A stretch of DNA of 41,222 bases, from NCBI GenBank assembly GCA_947449575.1, contig CANFRV010000031.1, positions 1 to 41,222 of the forward strand, read 5' to 3'. Shown here piece after piece: positions 1-8,779 of the stretch. The notes below the pieces were generated by a model. That model did no database searches and was not told the DNA's origin. It saw only the letters and a program-made list of their open reading frames with translations. Positions within the stretch are counted from its first letter, which is position 1; each line of letters starts with the position of its first letter. The translations under genes and the position numbers were made by a program. Source of the DNA: Flavobacteriales bacterium (GTDB lineage: Bacteria; Bacteroidota; Bacteroidia; Flavobacteriales_D; Crocinitomicaceae).

Positions 1-132
1 CAGAATTTCTTTTCAATTCTCTGTAAACAACCGTTTTGTCTACTGAAATAGTATTTGCAATTTCCTTTTTTGATACTCCTTGATTTAATAATACTTCAAT
101 TGTGTATCTTTGTTCATAAGAAAGATGTGACA
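1..132 (-). CDS. IS30-family transposase, N-terminal fragment (cut by window edge)
   Basis: The minus strand from an ATG at 132 stays open for 44 codons to the window edge. It reads MSHLSYEQRYTIEVLL, then an NQGVSKKEIANTI helix and a VYRELKRNS segment. This is the helix-turn-helix start typical of IS30-family transposases, which bind the element's terminal repeats; the catalytic DDE domain would lie beyond the left edge. Whether the element is intact or a remnant cannot be told. The assignment rests on motif recognition of the N-terminus only; IS30-like HTH domains also occur in some resolvase-like proteins, but the YEQRY...RELKRN pattern is characteristic. Confidence 0.85.
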
Positions 133-245
133 TTACAACTTTATTTTTGGCGATTTAACGGGGTAAAATAACTCCTTTCCTAGAAACAGAAAGGGAAATT
201 TCAATATTTCTCTTCTGTTTTGAAGTTTTTAGCCCATCAAAGCTA

Positions 246-270
246 AAAGTTGCATTTGTTATTTGAACTT
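246..270. repeat. candidate terminal inverted repeat of the IS30-like element
   Basis: The sequence AAAGTTGCATTTGTTATTTG begins here, about 115 bases upstream of the transposase start, where an IS30 element would be expected to end. Its GTTGCA...TTTGAACTT character resembles ends I associate with Bacteroidota IS30 elements, but the other end is outside the window, so the match cannot be verified. An imperfect hairpin (about 184-220, AAACAGAA paired with TTCTGTTT) lies between this site and the transposase. Confidence 0.25.
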
Positions 271-316
271 AAGTATTTTTAGAATATGCCACGAATAATA
301 ACTCCCAAATTAGTTT

Positions 317-324
317 TATCTTTG
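317..324 (+). promoter_or_regulatory. candidate -7 box (TATCTTTG) for the OmpA-family gene
   Basis: TATCTTTG matches the Bacteroidota -7 consensus TAnnTTTG and would give a leader of about 60 bases before the ATG at 391. No convincing TTG element was found at the expected -33 distance, so this is a half-supported promoter. Confidence 0.35.
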
Positions 325-390
325 TACGAAAGAAACAAATCAAGATCTAAATGCGTAATTCATTTGATCCTCTCAAACAAATAATCTGAT

Positions 391-2706
391 ATGAAAATTA
401 TTATCCTTTCTATATTTCTCCTTTTATCGCTGATTCCATTTTCGCAACAATCCTATACTGGCATTGTTTCTGATAATTTTGTCAGTTCCAATGTTTCCTC
501 TTACAACCCTTCATCTATTGTGGATTCTAAAAGTAAACTTGCCATCAGTTTTAATTTTAACAATTCTAAAATCAGTAATTTTTGCTCCAATACTTTTTCG
601 CCATATGGTGAGAAATCAAAGTACATTGACACGAAAAATTTAGGCTATATCAAAAGTTATTTAACAACTGATTTAATCAATTTAAAATATGAATTGAACC
701 ACGAAAATGCATTCGCGTATTCCTACAGAATTAAATCGTTTAATTCTTTGCGCGGTGTGCCAACCGTCTGGGCAGAAAACATGGTCAATACATTTCAAAA
801 GAATATTACTGATAAACAGCAAGATATAAAAGGCATGTCCATCACGAGCTTATCTTTTACTGAACATGCTTTTACATACGCACGCACCCTTTTTAATAGG
901 AAAACTTCCTTACTGAAAGCGGGAGCTACAGTAAAAATTCTGAATGGTTTAGATGCAAAATATTTTTATGCGAATGGTGGAAATATTAATTTCAATGCGA
1001 CGCAGCCCGATATGCAATTTAACAATTTAGATGCCGATTTTGGAAAGAGCTATGGCAGCAATAGTCAATTATATTATAAAAATAGAGGTGCCGGTTTAGA
1101 TCTTGGTTTTACGTATGAAATTCGTCCAGATCCATCTGTAGAATTGTATGATATGGATGGCGTGGAAAAAAATGTGCGGTATGATATCAATAAGTATACA
1201 TTAAAATTTACGGGTTCAATAACAGACCTTGGTTGGATTCGATTTATGAAAGATACAACGTACTACAACTTTTCTAGCAATTCTGCCAGTGTTAGCGCAT
1301 CGACTATTTACAATGTCGATGGATTATTTAGTGCCGCATATCCAAATATCAGTAATAATTTAATGTATAATGGACTAAAATCTGCTAAGCAGCAAAGTAA
1401 ATTTCTACTAAATTTGCCAACTACCATTCACCTAAGTGCAGACTATAACATCTTGAAAAACATGTATATCAGCTATAATTTTTCTTTGCCACTAATTGTA
1501 AATAGTTCTGATAAAACGAAGATCCCAAATTTCTTTATTCACACCATTACGCCACGAATTGAAAAAAATAATTATTCTATCATGATGCCTATTTCTCAGA
1601 TGGGGAATGGGAAAGCATACCTTGGGTTGGCTGGTAGATTTGCCTATAAGATGTATTCCGTTTTTCTAGGGTCAAATAATCTAGCCATATTATATGGACA
1701 AAAATCATCTTTAGCGCGCAATTTCTTTTTTGGGATTTCGTACAGCATTCTTTACAAAGTTCCATCAGATAGAGACTTAGACAAGGTTTCTGATTTAATT
1801 GACCAATGTCCAGTGGATCCTGGTAAATTCGAATTTCTTGGTTGTCCTGACATAGACGGGGATAAAATTATAGATAAAGAAGATAATTGTATTTACAACA
1901 AAGGGACTCGCCAAACCAATGGATGCCCGGATACCGATGGCGATGGGTTGATTGATATGAATGATATGTGTCCCACGATTGCAGGCTTGCCAATTCACTA
2001 TGGTTGTCCTGATCGAGATTTTGATGGCGTTATAGATGCGGCAGATAAATGTCCAGATATTCCGGGAATTGAACTGAACAACGGGTGTCCTTTTGAAAAT
2101 CAAGGATGTTGTTCGGACAATGATGGCGATGGTATTACAAATAAAGTGGATAAATGTCCTGAAATTTCTGGGTCTGTTTATAATTTTGGTTGCCCGATTG
2201 ATTCTGCTTCTATCAATTCGATCCATTTAAAAGAGCAAAAAGATAAAAAAGACGCAAATAATACAAATCAACAGATTGATCTTGGAAAGAAAACATTAGA
2301 CCCGAGAAAAGACTTGATTACTTCAAAAGAAGAATATGACAAACTTTTAGTGAAAAAAGAAGTTGTCACTGAGCACACCGTTCATTTTGATATCGATCAA
2401 TCAACGTTAAGTCCTGCAGAACAGAAACTTTTTGAAAAATATGTTAAAACTTTGCCTATAGATGGAAAGTTAACGCTGATGGTGATTGGATATACAGATC
2501 AAGATGGCTCGCTAGATTATAATCTTACACTGTCTAAAAAGCGCGCGGAAACTATAAAACGAAAACTAATTGACGCTGGATTTCCTGAGAAAAATATTAC
2601 CGTATATTATTATGGGGAGAGCAAATTAATTCACAAAGGAGATTATTCGAAAGAAATAAAAGCGCAAGATCGAAAAGTTGAAATTAAATTGATTAAATCA
2701 CGTTAA
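391..2706 (+). CDS. OmpA-family outer-membrane protein with TSP type 3 repeats
   Basis: A 771-residue exported protein. Residues 1-20 form a signal peptide ending at SQQ. Residues about 25-455 are rich in alternating aromatic/polar strands and resemble the DUF5723-type beta-barrel found before OmpA domains in Bacteroidota. Residues about 459-610 hold thrombospondin type 3 calcium-binding repeats (DxDxDG followed by Cys-Pro, for example DTDGDGLIDMNDMCP). Residues about 664-771 are an OmpA peptidoglycan-binding domain, with TVHFDIDQSTL, GYTDQDGS and SKKRAETIKRKL. The likely role is anchoring the outer membrane to the cell wall. It stands alone on the plus strand; the stop codon lies inside the repeat at 2704-2760. 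The domain calls at the C-terminus are firm; the barrel family is less certain. Confidence 0.88.
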   Translation: MKIIILSIFLLLSLIPFSQQSYTGIVSDNFVSSNVSSYNPSSIVDSKSKLAISFNFNNSKISNFCSNTFSPYGEKSKYIDTKNLGYIKSYLTTDLINLKYELNHENAFAYSYRIKSFNSLRGVPTVWAENMVNTFQKNITDKQQDIKGMSITSLSFTEHAFTYARTLFNRKTSLLKAGATVKILNGLDAKYFYANGGNINFNATQPDMQFNNLDADFGKSYGSNSQLYYKNRGAGLDLGFTYEIRPDPSVELYDMDGVEKNVRYDINKYTLKFTGSITDLGWIRFMKDTTYYNFSSNSASVSASTIYNVDGLFSAAYPNISNNLMYNGLKSAKQQSKFLLNLPTTIHLSADYNILKNMYISYNFSLPLIVNSSDKTKIPNFFIHTITPRIEKNNYSIMMPISQMGNGKAYLGLAGRFAYKMYSVFLGSNNLAILYGQKSSLARNFFFGISYSILYKVPSDRDLDKVSDLIDQCPVDPGKFEFLGCPDIDGDKIIDKEDNCIYNKGTRQTNGCPDTDGDGLIDMNDMCPTIAGLPIHYGCPDRDFDGVIDAADKCPDIPGIELNNGCPFENQGCCSDNDGDGITNKVDKCPEISGSVYNFGCPIDSASINSIHLKEQKDKKDANNTNQQIDLGKKTLDPRKDLITSKEEYDKLLVKKEVVTEHTVHFDIDQSTLSPAEQKLFEKYVKTLPIDGKLTLMVIGYTDQDGSLDYNLTLSKKRAETIKRKLIDAGFPEKNITVYYYGESKLIHKGDYSKEIKAQDRKVEIKLIKSR

Positions 2707-2760
2707 TAACCTGAGATTGTGTGAATTTTATATCGAGTAATCGATTTTGGGTTATTTTTT
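2704..2760. repeat. intergenic inverted repeat, copy 1 of the AACCTGAG family
   Basis: AATAACC (2705-2711) pairs with GGTTATT (2750-2756), followed by a T-run, so it may terminate transcription from the OmpA gene. The left arm TAATAACCTGAGATT with TGTG (2704-2723) recurs with one mismatch at 37074-37093. Both copies sit between convergent genes. An inner ATCGAGTAATCGAT segment may also pair. Confidence 0.45.
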
Positions 2761-3525
2761 AGAGATAACGGTATCAAAGACTTTTAAAGTGCTCCCAATT
2801 AATACGCCATTTGCCCAGTAGAAGCCAGTATCTCCTTCAGGAAGAATGTCGAATGTAAAGGGCTCTTCGTAAGAAATATCTGTAATTTTCACAATAGAGA
2901 CACCTTCCAATTTCTCTCCAACATTAAATTCTCCTAAATTTTTGTTAGCAATAGAAGAAGGGTGACCAGGAGAAACCTGCAATTTTCTACCATCTTTTAA
3001 CTCTATCAAAACCATGGAATGTGCCCCTACAATTTCTACTTTATTTACCATTTTAATGCGCATTTCCACTTTTTCTCCTTTACTATTGATCGAAAGCACC
3101 TTGTCATTTTCCTTTAATTGATCAATTGGAACATTTCCTACTGATGTTAAAATTTGAGTTGAACCTGGCAAACATCTGCATCTGTTTGGAGTACCTCTAA
3201 ATTCTCTATCGGAATAAGTATAGAGTAATGTGCCGTCTTCCAAATCTCTAATGACTGGTTGTTCTTTCGCGACAGGTATGCACACATCCTCAATGGGCCA
3301 CGTATAAATGTTTGTTTTTATATAAATTTTCTTTTTATAACCCACTTTCGCCACTTTAACACCTTTTTTTTCAGCCCAACATCTGTTTAGATAACACTGT
3401 TTATCCTTGCCAATAACAGGTGCATAGATTGAAAAACAATCTTCAGAGACTTTCTTTTTGCCGCACGCTATTGCAAAATTTGGTGAGATTGTAATGATAG
3501 AAAATAATAGTATAAGGAGTTTCAT
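2752..3525 (-). CDS. Secreted Hint-domain protein with degenerate Kazal-like N-terminal region
   Basis: A 257-residue exported protein; the signal peptide ends near FAIAC (Cys21, possibly a weak lipobox). Residues about 30-62 resemble a Kazal protease-inhibitor repeat (YAPVxGxDxxxYxNxCxAxxxGV), but the Cys of the usual PVCG is Ile and a Cys sits just before the Tyr. From Cys118 a Hint (hedgehog/intein) domain begins with CLPGSTQILTSVG. It continues with the strand LKDGRKLQVSPGHP (His188) and ends with DILPEGDTGFYWANG and VLIGST. Hint domains catalyse an N-S acyl shift that cleaves or splices the chain. The usual terminal His-Asn pair is replaced by Ala-Asn-Gly, so cleavage seems likelier than splicing. 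Natural substrate and partner are unknown. Confidence 0.8.
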   Translation of the reverse strand: MKLLILLFSIITISPNFAIACGKKKVSEDCFSIYAPVIGKDKQCYLNRCWAEKKGVKVAKVGYKKKIYIKTNIYTWPIEDVCIPVAKEQPVIRDLEDGTLLYTYSDREFRGTPNRCRCLPGSTQILTSVGNVPIDQLKENDKVLSINSKGEKVEMRIKMVNKVEIVGAHSMVLIELKDGRKLQVSPGHPSSIANKNLGEFNVGEKLEGVSIVKITDISYEEPFTFDILPEGDTGFYWANGVLIGSTLKVFDTVISKK

Positions 3526-3549
3526 AGTTCAATTGTTTATAGATACTCT

Positions 3550-3557
3550 CAAAAATA
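3550..3557 (-). promoter_or_regulatory. candidate -7 box (TATTTTTG) for the Hint gene
   Basis: On the minus strand TATTTTTG matches TAnnTTTG, 24 bases before the ATG at 3525. No -33 TTG was found at proper spacing. A single-element match in AT-rich DNA is weak evidence. Confidence 0.3.
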
Positions 3558-3583
3558 ACAAAGAAAACTTAGTTTCCTATTCA

Positions 3584-4513
3584 TTATTCACTTAAAAACT
3601 TAATGTTTCGAACTAATCCGGTGTATTTCGCTCTTTTTACAGCGCTATTTTTAAAAAGTTCACGGAAAATCTCTTCCGAAATATCCTCCCAATCCGCTTT
3701 TGACATTTTTAATAACTGATCATGGGGATTAAATTTTGGCTCCTTGTGAGGAGTAGAAAATCGATTCCACGGACACACATCTTGACAAATATCGCAACCA
3801 AACATCCAGTTTTCTAGTTTCCCTTTAAACTCATTTGGGATCAGTTGTTCTTTCAATTCAATGGTTAAATAAGATATGCATTTGGAACCATCAACCACAT
3901 AAGGTTCAATAATCGCATCTGTTGGACAAGCATCTATACATCGTGTACAAGAACCACAATAATCCTTCATTGGACCATCTGCGGTCAATTCTAAATCAAG
4001 AATCAATTCTGCAATAAAAAAGAAAGAACCCTTTTTAGGATTAACTAAATTGGAATGCTTTCCCACCCAACCTAAACCACTTTTTTTTGCCCAAGCTTTA
4101 TCCATTACAGGAGCCGAATCAACAAAAACCCTGCCACCCACCTCTCCAATTTCTTCTTGAATATAGGAGAAAAATTCCTTCAATTTATTTTTTATAACAA
4201 AATGATAATCTTCACCAAAAGCATATTGAGAAATTTTTGGAGCGTCAATATCTTCTTGCTTTTCGTCGGTATAATAATTAAGGAGCAAAGAAACGACTGA
4301 TTTTGCATTATCAACTAATAAACGAGGATCCAAGCGCATATCAAAATGGTTTTGCATATAATCCATTTTCCCATTTCTCTCCTCCTTCAGCCATTTTTCG
4401 AGTCTTGGAGCTTCCTCTTTTAAAAAATCAGCTTTTGAAATACCACAGAAGAAAAAACCTAGTTCTTTTGCTTTTTCCTTAATTAGTTTTGTATTTCTAT
4501 CTTGGAAGATCAT
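3584..4513 (-). CDS. queG: Epoxyqueuosine reductase QueG
   Basis: A 309-residue cobalamin-dependent iron-sulfur enzyme that reduces epoxyqueuosine to queuosine at position 34 of GUN-anticodon tRNAs, the last step of the pathway. Visible features are [14 protein letters not shown], which carries the Asp proposed as catalytic in the family, [14 protein letters not shown], and two [4Fe-4S] motifs: [16 protein letters not shown] and [11 protein letters not shown], with an additional Cys at [11 protein letters not shown]. The length suits the short form without a HEAT extension. It lies 54 bases downstream of ruvB on the same strand and could share its transcript. queA, which makes its substrate, is at 29391 on the other strand. 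Confidence 0.95.
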   Translation of the reverse strand: MIFQDRNTKLIKEKAKELGFFFCGISKADFLKEEAPRLEKWLKEERNGKMDYMQNHFDMRLDPRLLVDNAKSVVSLLLNYYTDEKQEDIDAPKISQYAFGEDYHFVIKNKLKEFFSYIQEEIGEVGGRVFVDSAPVMDKAWAKKSGLGWVGKHSNLVNPKKGSFFFIAELILDLELTADGPMKDYCGSCTRCIDACPTDAIIEPYVVDGSKCISYLTIELKEQLIPNEFKGKLENWMFGCDICQDVCPWNRFSTPHKEPKFNPHDQLLKMSKADWEDISEEIFRELFKNSAVKRAKYTGLVRNIKFLSE

Positions 4514-4524
4514 AGTTATTTAAA

Positions 4525-4560
4525 CACAGAGTTTCGTAGAGTATTTACACAGAGTCTCAC
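4525..4560. repeat. short direct repeat ACACAGAGT between queG and ruvB
   Basis: ACACAGAGTTTC (4525-4536) recurs as ACACAGAGTCTC (4548-4559) in the 54-base gap between queG and ruvB. It resembles degenerate ACAGAG-rich intergenic tracts that I associate with Bacteroidota genomes. No function is implied. Confidence 0.35.
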
Positions 4561-4567
4561 TGATTTT

Positions 4568-5608
4568 TTAGAATAAACCACCTTGTATATACCCAGGTGT
4601 TTTTCCTAAATGTTTAAATGCTTTTTCAGTCGCTTTTCTTCCACGAGCTGTGCGCATTAAATACCCTTCTTGAATTAAAAATGGTTCATATACTTCTTCT
4701 AACGTACCTGCATTTTCGCCAATCGCCGTAGCAATGGTAGTAAGACCAACAGGACCTCCAGCAAACTTTTCAATAATGGCTGAAAGAATGCGATTGTCCA
4801 TTTCATCCAAACCACTCTCATCTACATTTAGCGCCTTTAACGCTGTCTTTGTAATTTCAAGCGTAATCGTTCCATCTCCCTTTATTTGCGCAAAATCACG
4901 CACTCTTCTTAGCAAAGAATTAGCAATTCGAGGTGTTCCACGACTTCTAGTAGCGATCTGATAAGCAGCAGTTTCATCAATAGGAATATCTAATAAACTA
5001 GATGAACGTTCAATAATTGATGTTAATACTTTTGCTCCATAATATTCTAACCTAGAATTAATACCAAATCTGGCTCTTAAAGGACTTGTAAGTAAACCAG
5101 AACGAGTGGTTGCTCCAATAAGCGTAAAAGGATTTAAGGTAATTTGTACAGTTCTAGCATTTGGACCAGAATCAATAATTATATCAATTACATAATCTTC
5201 CATGGCAGAATACAAATATTCTTCGATAACAGGACTTAGCCGATGAATTTCATCAATAAAAAGAACGTCACCCGTATTTAAATTGGTGAGTAGGCCAGCT
5301 AAATCTCCTGCTTTATCTAAAACAGGGCCACTAGTTACTTTAAATCCAACGCCTAACTCATTAGCTATAATATTTGCTAAAGTCGTCTTACCAAGACCTG
5401 GAGGGCCATGAAGAAGAACATGATCGAGAGGTTCACCTCTTAATTTAGCCGCACGAACAAAAATATCTAGATTTTCAACCACATTATCTTGACCAGAAAA
5501 ATCAACAAGTAGTTTTGGCCGAAGAACTTTATCGTATTCCTTCTCACCATTACTTTCTGCCTCCTCTCTATAATCAAATGACTCTTCCAAACGATAAATT
5601 TTACTCAA
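4568..5608 (-). CDS. ruvB: Holliday junction branch migration helicase RuvB
   Basis: A 346-residue AAA+ motor that drives branch migration with RuvA. It shows the Walker A motif GPPGLGKTT, Walker B LFIDEIHR, the sensor 1 region GATTRSGLL, the arginine-finger segment SPLRARFG, and the C-terminal winged helix ending [15 protein letters not shown]. The length is normal for the family. The start is odd: the only sensible initiator is TTG at 5608, and no ATG or GTG precedes the conserved [11 protein letters not shown] segment. That TTG also forms the end of a TATTTTTG promoter-like box (5606-5613), directly after the coxA terminator. The gene could therefore be reached by read-through or start from an unrecognised promoter. 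Confidence 0.96.
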   Translation of the reverse strand: MSKIYRLEESFDYREEAESNGEKEYDKVLRPKLLVDFSGQDNVVENLDIFVRAAKLRGEPLDHVLLHGPPGLGKTTLANIIANELGVGFKVTSGPVLDKAGDLAGLLTNLNTGDVLFIDEIHRLSPVIEEYLYSAMEDYVIDIIIDSGPNARTVQITLNPFTLIGATTRSGLLTSPLRARFGINSRLEYYGAKVLTSIIERSSSLLDIPIDETAAYQIATRSRGTPRIANSLLRRVRDFAQIKGDGTITLEITKTALKALNVDESGLDEMDNRILSAIIEKFAGGPVGLTTIATAIGENAGTLEEVYEPFLIQEGYLMRTARGRKATEKAFKHLGKTPGYIQGGLF

Positions 5609-5612
5609 AAAT

Positions 5613-5644
5613 ACAAAAGCCCCTCCAAATGGAGAGGCTTTTGT
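5613..5644 (-). terminator. Rho-independent terminator of the act-cox operon
   Basis: ACAAAAGCC and GGCTTTTGT pair over 9 bases, then one C-A mismatch and a further CTCC/GGAG stem close an AAAT loop. On the minus strand it is followed by TATTTTTG. It lies 16 bases after the coxA stop and separates the operon from ruvB. Confidence 0.8.
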
Positions 5645-5659
5645 GAAAATAAATATATA

Positions 5660-7483
5660 TCAATGCTCTACTTCACCTTCCCCTAAAGGAACATCTTGCG
5701 GAATAAAATCATTTTCTGCACCTGGTTTAGAATAATCATAAGGCCATCTGTGCACTGTTGGTAATTCCCCATGCCAGTTTCCATGGATATGTTCAACAGG
5801 TGAAGTCCATTCTAAAGTATTTGAATTCCATGGATTTTGCACCGCTTTTGGTCCCCTAGCAATACTGTAGAAGAAGTTAAATAAGAAGATTAACTGACCT
5901 AATGCCGCAATTATTGCAAAAGTGGTAATAATGATATTCAAATCCATCATCATGTCGCCAGAATTCTGATTGAAATCACCATACACTGAATAATCATAAT
6001 AACGTCTTGGAGCACCTGCTAAACCAACGAAATGCATAGGAAAGAATACGCCATAAGCACCAAAAATAGTAATCCAAAAATGAACATAACCAAGGCGTTT
6101 GTTCATCATCTTACCATACATTTTCGGAAACCAGTGATAAACACCGGCAAACATTCCAAATACAGCAGACATACCCATTACGATATGGAAATGCGCTACA
6201 ACAAAATACGTGTCATGAATTGCGATATCTAGCGCAGAATCAGCAAGAATAATTCCTGTAACACCACCCGTAATAAAAGTTGAAACCAACCCAATAGCAA
6301 ACATCATTGCAGGAGTAAGAACAATCGAACCTCTCCACAACGTAGTTATATAATTAAACACCTTCACTGCCGATGGAATTGCGATCAACAAGGTTGTAAA
6401 AACGAAAACACTACCTAAGAAAGGGTTCATTCCTGTAATAAACATATGGTGACCCCACACAATAAATGAAAGGAAACCAATTGCTAAAATAGAACCGATC
6501 ATTGCTCTGTATCCAAAAATAGGTTTACGAGCGTTGGTAGAAATAATTTCAGAAGAAAGACCTAATGCAGGTAATAAAACGATATATACCTCAGGATGCC
6601 CAAGGAACCAGAATAAATGTTGAAACAAAATTGGAGAACCACCATGATTCGCTAACATTTCACCATTAACAATAATATCAGATAAATAGAAACTTGTACC
6701 AGCTAATCTATCCATCATTAATAACAACACCGCTGAAAACAAAACAGGGAAAGATAAAACCCCAAGAATAGCCGTTACAAAGAATGCCCAAATCGTTAAA
6801 GGCATTCTAGTCATTGCCATACCTTTAGTACGTAAGTTAAGAACAGTAACAATATAATTCAAAGAACCTAATAAAGAAGAAACTACAAATAAAGTCATAG
6901 AAACTAACCAAAGTGTCATTCCCAAACCTGAACCACCGATAGCTTGCGGTAAAGCAGATAATGGCGGGTAAATAGTCCAACCAGCACTAGCAGGTCCTGT
7001 TTCAATAAACAAAGAAACCAACATAATTATCGAAGAGATAAAGAAGAACCAATAGGACAACATGTTTAGAAAACCGGATGCCATATCACGCGCACCAATT
7101 TGAAACGGAATAAGTAAATTGGAAAACGTTCCTGATAAACCACCTGTTAGCAAGAAGAAGACCATAATTGTACCATGAATTGTAACAAGACCAAGGTACA
7201 TATCCTCTTTTAATACTCCTCCTGGCGCCCAAGTTTCACCTAAAAAGAAAGATAAAAAATCTGAACTTTCCCCAGGCCATGCGATTTGAATTCGAAATAG
7301 TATAGAAAGTAACATTGCTACAATACCCATAAAAACAGCAGTTAACAAAAACTGCTTACTAATCATTTTATGATCTTGACTAAAAATATACTTAGAAACA
7401 AAACTTTCTTCATGGTGTCCGTGATCCTCAGAGTGTCCGTGAGAATCGTGATTTCCGTGAGCTTCATGCGCTAATGCCGACAT
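5660..7483 (-). CDS. ctaD: Cytochrome c oxidase subunit I (A-type heme-copper oxidase)
   Basis: A 607-residue integral membrane subunit that reduces oxygen to water and pumps protons. Ligands are visible: His103 (TIHGTIMVFF) and His433 (AHFHIVMG) for the low-spin heme, His431 for the high-spin heme, and His296 with His345/346 for CuB. GHPEVY contains Glu298 and the cross-linked Tyr300, which marks the A1 type. An unusual N-terminal tail of about 28 residues is rich in His (HEAHG, HDSHGHSEDHGHHEE). It is the last gene of the act-cox operon, 31 bases after coxB, and is followed by a terminator. Subunits III and IV are encoded separately at 31.6-34.2 kb. Bacteroidota genomes often call this gene ctaD or coxA. 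Confidence 0.97.
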   Translation of the reverse strand: MSALAHEAHGNHDSHGHSEDHGHHEESFVSKYIFSQDHKMISKQFLLTAVFMGIVAMLLSILFRIQIAWPGESSDFLSFFLGETWAPGGVLKEDMYLGLVTIHGTIMVFFLLTGGLSGTFSNLLIPFQIGARDMASGFLNMLSYWFFFISSIIMLVSLFIETGPASAGWTIYPPLSALPQAIGGSGLGMTLWLVSMTLFVVSSLLGSLNYIVTVLNLRTKGMAMTRMPLTIWAFFVTAILGVLSFPVLFSAVLLLMMDRLAGTSFYLSDIIVNGEMLANHGGSPILFQHLFWFLGHPEVYIVLLPALGLSSEIISTNARKPIFGYRAMIGSILAIGFLSFIVWGHHMFITGMNPFLGSVFVFTTLLIAIPSAVKVFNYITTLWRGSIVLTPAMMFAIGLVSTFITGGVTGIILADSALDIAIHDTYFVVAHFHIVMGMSAVFGMFAGVYHWFPKMYGKMMNKRLGYVHFWITIFGAYGVFFPMHFVGLAGAPRRYYDYSVYGDFNQNSGDMMMDLNIIITTFAIIAALGQLIFLFNFFYSIARGPKAVQNPWNSNTLEWTSPVEHIHGNWHGELPTVHRWPYDYSKPGAENDFIPQDVPLGEGEVEH

Positions 7484-7514
7484 ATTATATCTATTTAATT
7501 TAAAACTGTACTAA

Positions 7515-8753
7515 TTAATTTACTGGAGTTACTGCGACAGAATCCTTAGAAGGAACTGCTGCCGCTACAACAGGAGCATATGTTTGTCTAAAAGTGCTGC
7601 TTTTCACCTTGTTGTCCATCCACTTTTTATATTCATTCTTATTAAGAACAACAACAATCAATTTCATTTTATAATGCGCACTTCCACAAATTTTATTACA
7701 TAATAAAATGAAATTAAATTTATCATTCTTCATTTTAACTCGCATATCCTTCGTTGTAATATCCGGAGTAAATTTAAAGCGAGTAGTCATACCAGGAACT
7801 GTATTCATTTGAGCTCTAAAATGAGGGAAATAAGCAGAGTGTATTACATCTTTTGAACGGAAATTAAACTCATATTCCTGTCCTGCACTTAAATATAAGG
7901 TGTCTTTTTGAATAATATCATCCCAAGCATATGCGTCAATTTTAGAATCATGATGTGCTCTCATTTGATATAAAATACGGATCAAACGCGTTTTTCTTTC
8001 CAGATCTACCATTTTTTTGTCACGATCTTCAGGAACTAACATAATGTTATTATCGTTTAACTCTTTTTCTAAAGCATTGATTCCTGCAACACCATTTTCC
8101 ATTTGAAAAATAGCAGAGTCAATTGTACTTTCAGTCATTAAAGCTAACTCATTATTAGCGGTAGTTAATTTATAATCAAATTTTCCTAATTTATTATCTT
8201 CTCCAGAATAACGAACTGTCCAATCAAATTGCTTCGCAAATAATTCAATTTTAATCGATTTATCACCAGGTTTATCAACTATTGCGTTCCATGTTTTCAA
8301 ACCAAGAATGATAATTGCTGCTAAAACAATAGCTGGAATAATTGTCCATATCAACTCTAATTTATTAGAATGTGAAAAATAGTATGCTTTAACACCCGGC
8401 TTTCTGATATATTTATATGAAAAGCCAAACAACAAAGCATTCATAAGGAAAAATACAACTATAATTATGACAAAATTTAAATTCAATAACCAGTCTAATT
8501 CTCTACCATGAATTGAAGCAGATTCTCCCCTTCCAGTCCATCCGTATACCCGCATCAAATAAATAAAACCAATAAAAAGAAATGCCATAAAAACAAGCAT
8601 CAATTTTGCATTTAAATTATTATCGCGCGTATTTGTTTCGTGCTCTCCTTCTTTTCTAACCTTAGAAGATAATTCATATAATCGCACTAATTGAGCTATC
8701 GCAACAATTCCTAGTACTATAATAATTAATGAAACTAATTTACTTTCCATCAT
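7515..8753 (-). CDS. ctaC: Cytochrome c oxidase subunit II (CuA subunit)
   Basis: A 412-residue subunit that receives electrons at a dinuclear CuA centre. CuA ligands are His305 (DVIHSAYFPHF) and the motif CNKICGSAHYKM, giving Cys352, Cys356, His360 and Met363. The usual Glu between the cysteines is Lys here. Three hydrophobic N-terminal segments are visible (residues 7-25, 50-68 and 88-112), followed by the usual anchor near 135-155, more than in the standard two-helix form. An insertion of roughly 90 mostly charged residues (about 190-280) interrupts the cupredoxin domain. No CxxCH is present, so this is not a caa3-type fusion and electrons probably come from ActE. It lies 26 bases after actF. 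Confidence 0.95.
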   Translation of the reverse strand: MMESKLVSLIIIVLGIVAIAQLVRLYELSSKVRKEGEHETNTRDNNLNAKLMLVFMAFLFIGFIYLMRVYGWTGRGESASIHGRELDWLLNLNFVIIIVVFFLMNALLFGFSYKYIRKPGVKAYYFSHSNKLELIWTIIPAIVLAAIIILGLKTWNAIVDKPGDKSIKIELFAKQFDWTVRYSGEDNKLGKFDYKLTTANNELALMTESTIDSAIFQMENGVAGINALEKELNDNNIMLVPEDRDKKMVDLERKTRLIRILYQMRAHHDSKIDAYAWDDIIQKDTLYLSAGQEYEFNFRSKDVIHSAYFPHFRAQMNTVPGMTTRFKFTPDITTKDMRVKMKNDKFNFILLCNKICGSAHYKMKLIVVVLNKNEYKKWMDNKVKSSTFRQTYAPVVAAAVPSKDSVAVTPVN

Positions 8754-8779
8754 TCTATTTAAACTTTAAAAAAATACTA

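Noticed and set aside
1795-2226. 143-codon open frame on the minus strand
   Set aside because: It is the antisense shadow of the DxDxDG repeats in the OmpA-family gene, with repetitive Ile/Arg/Asn composition.
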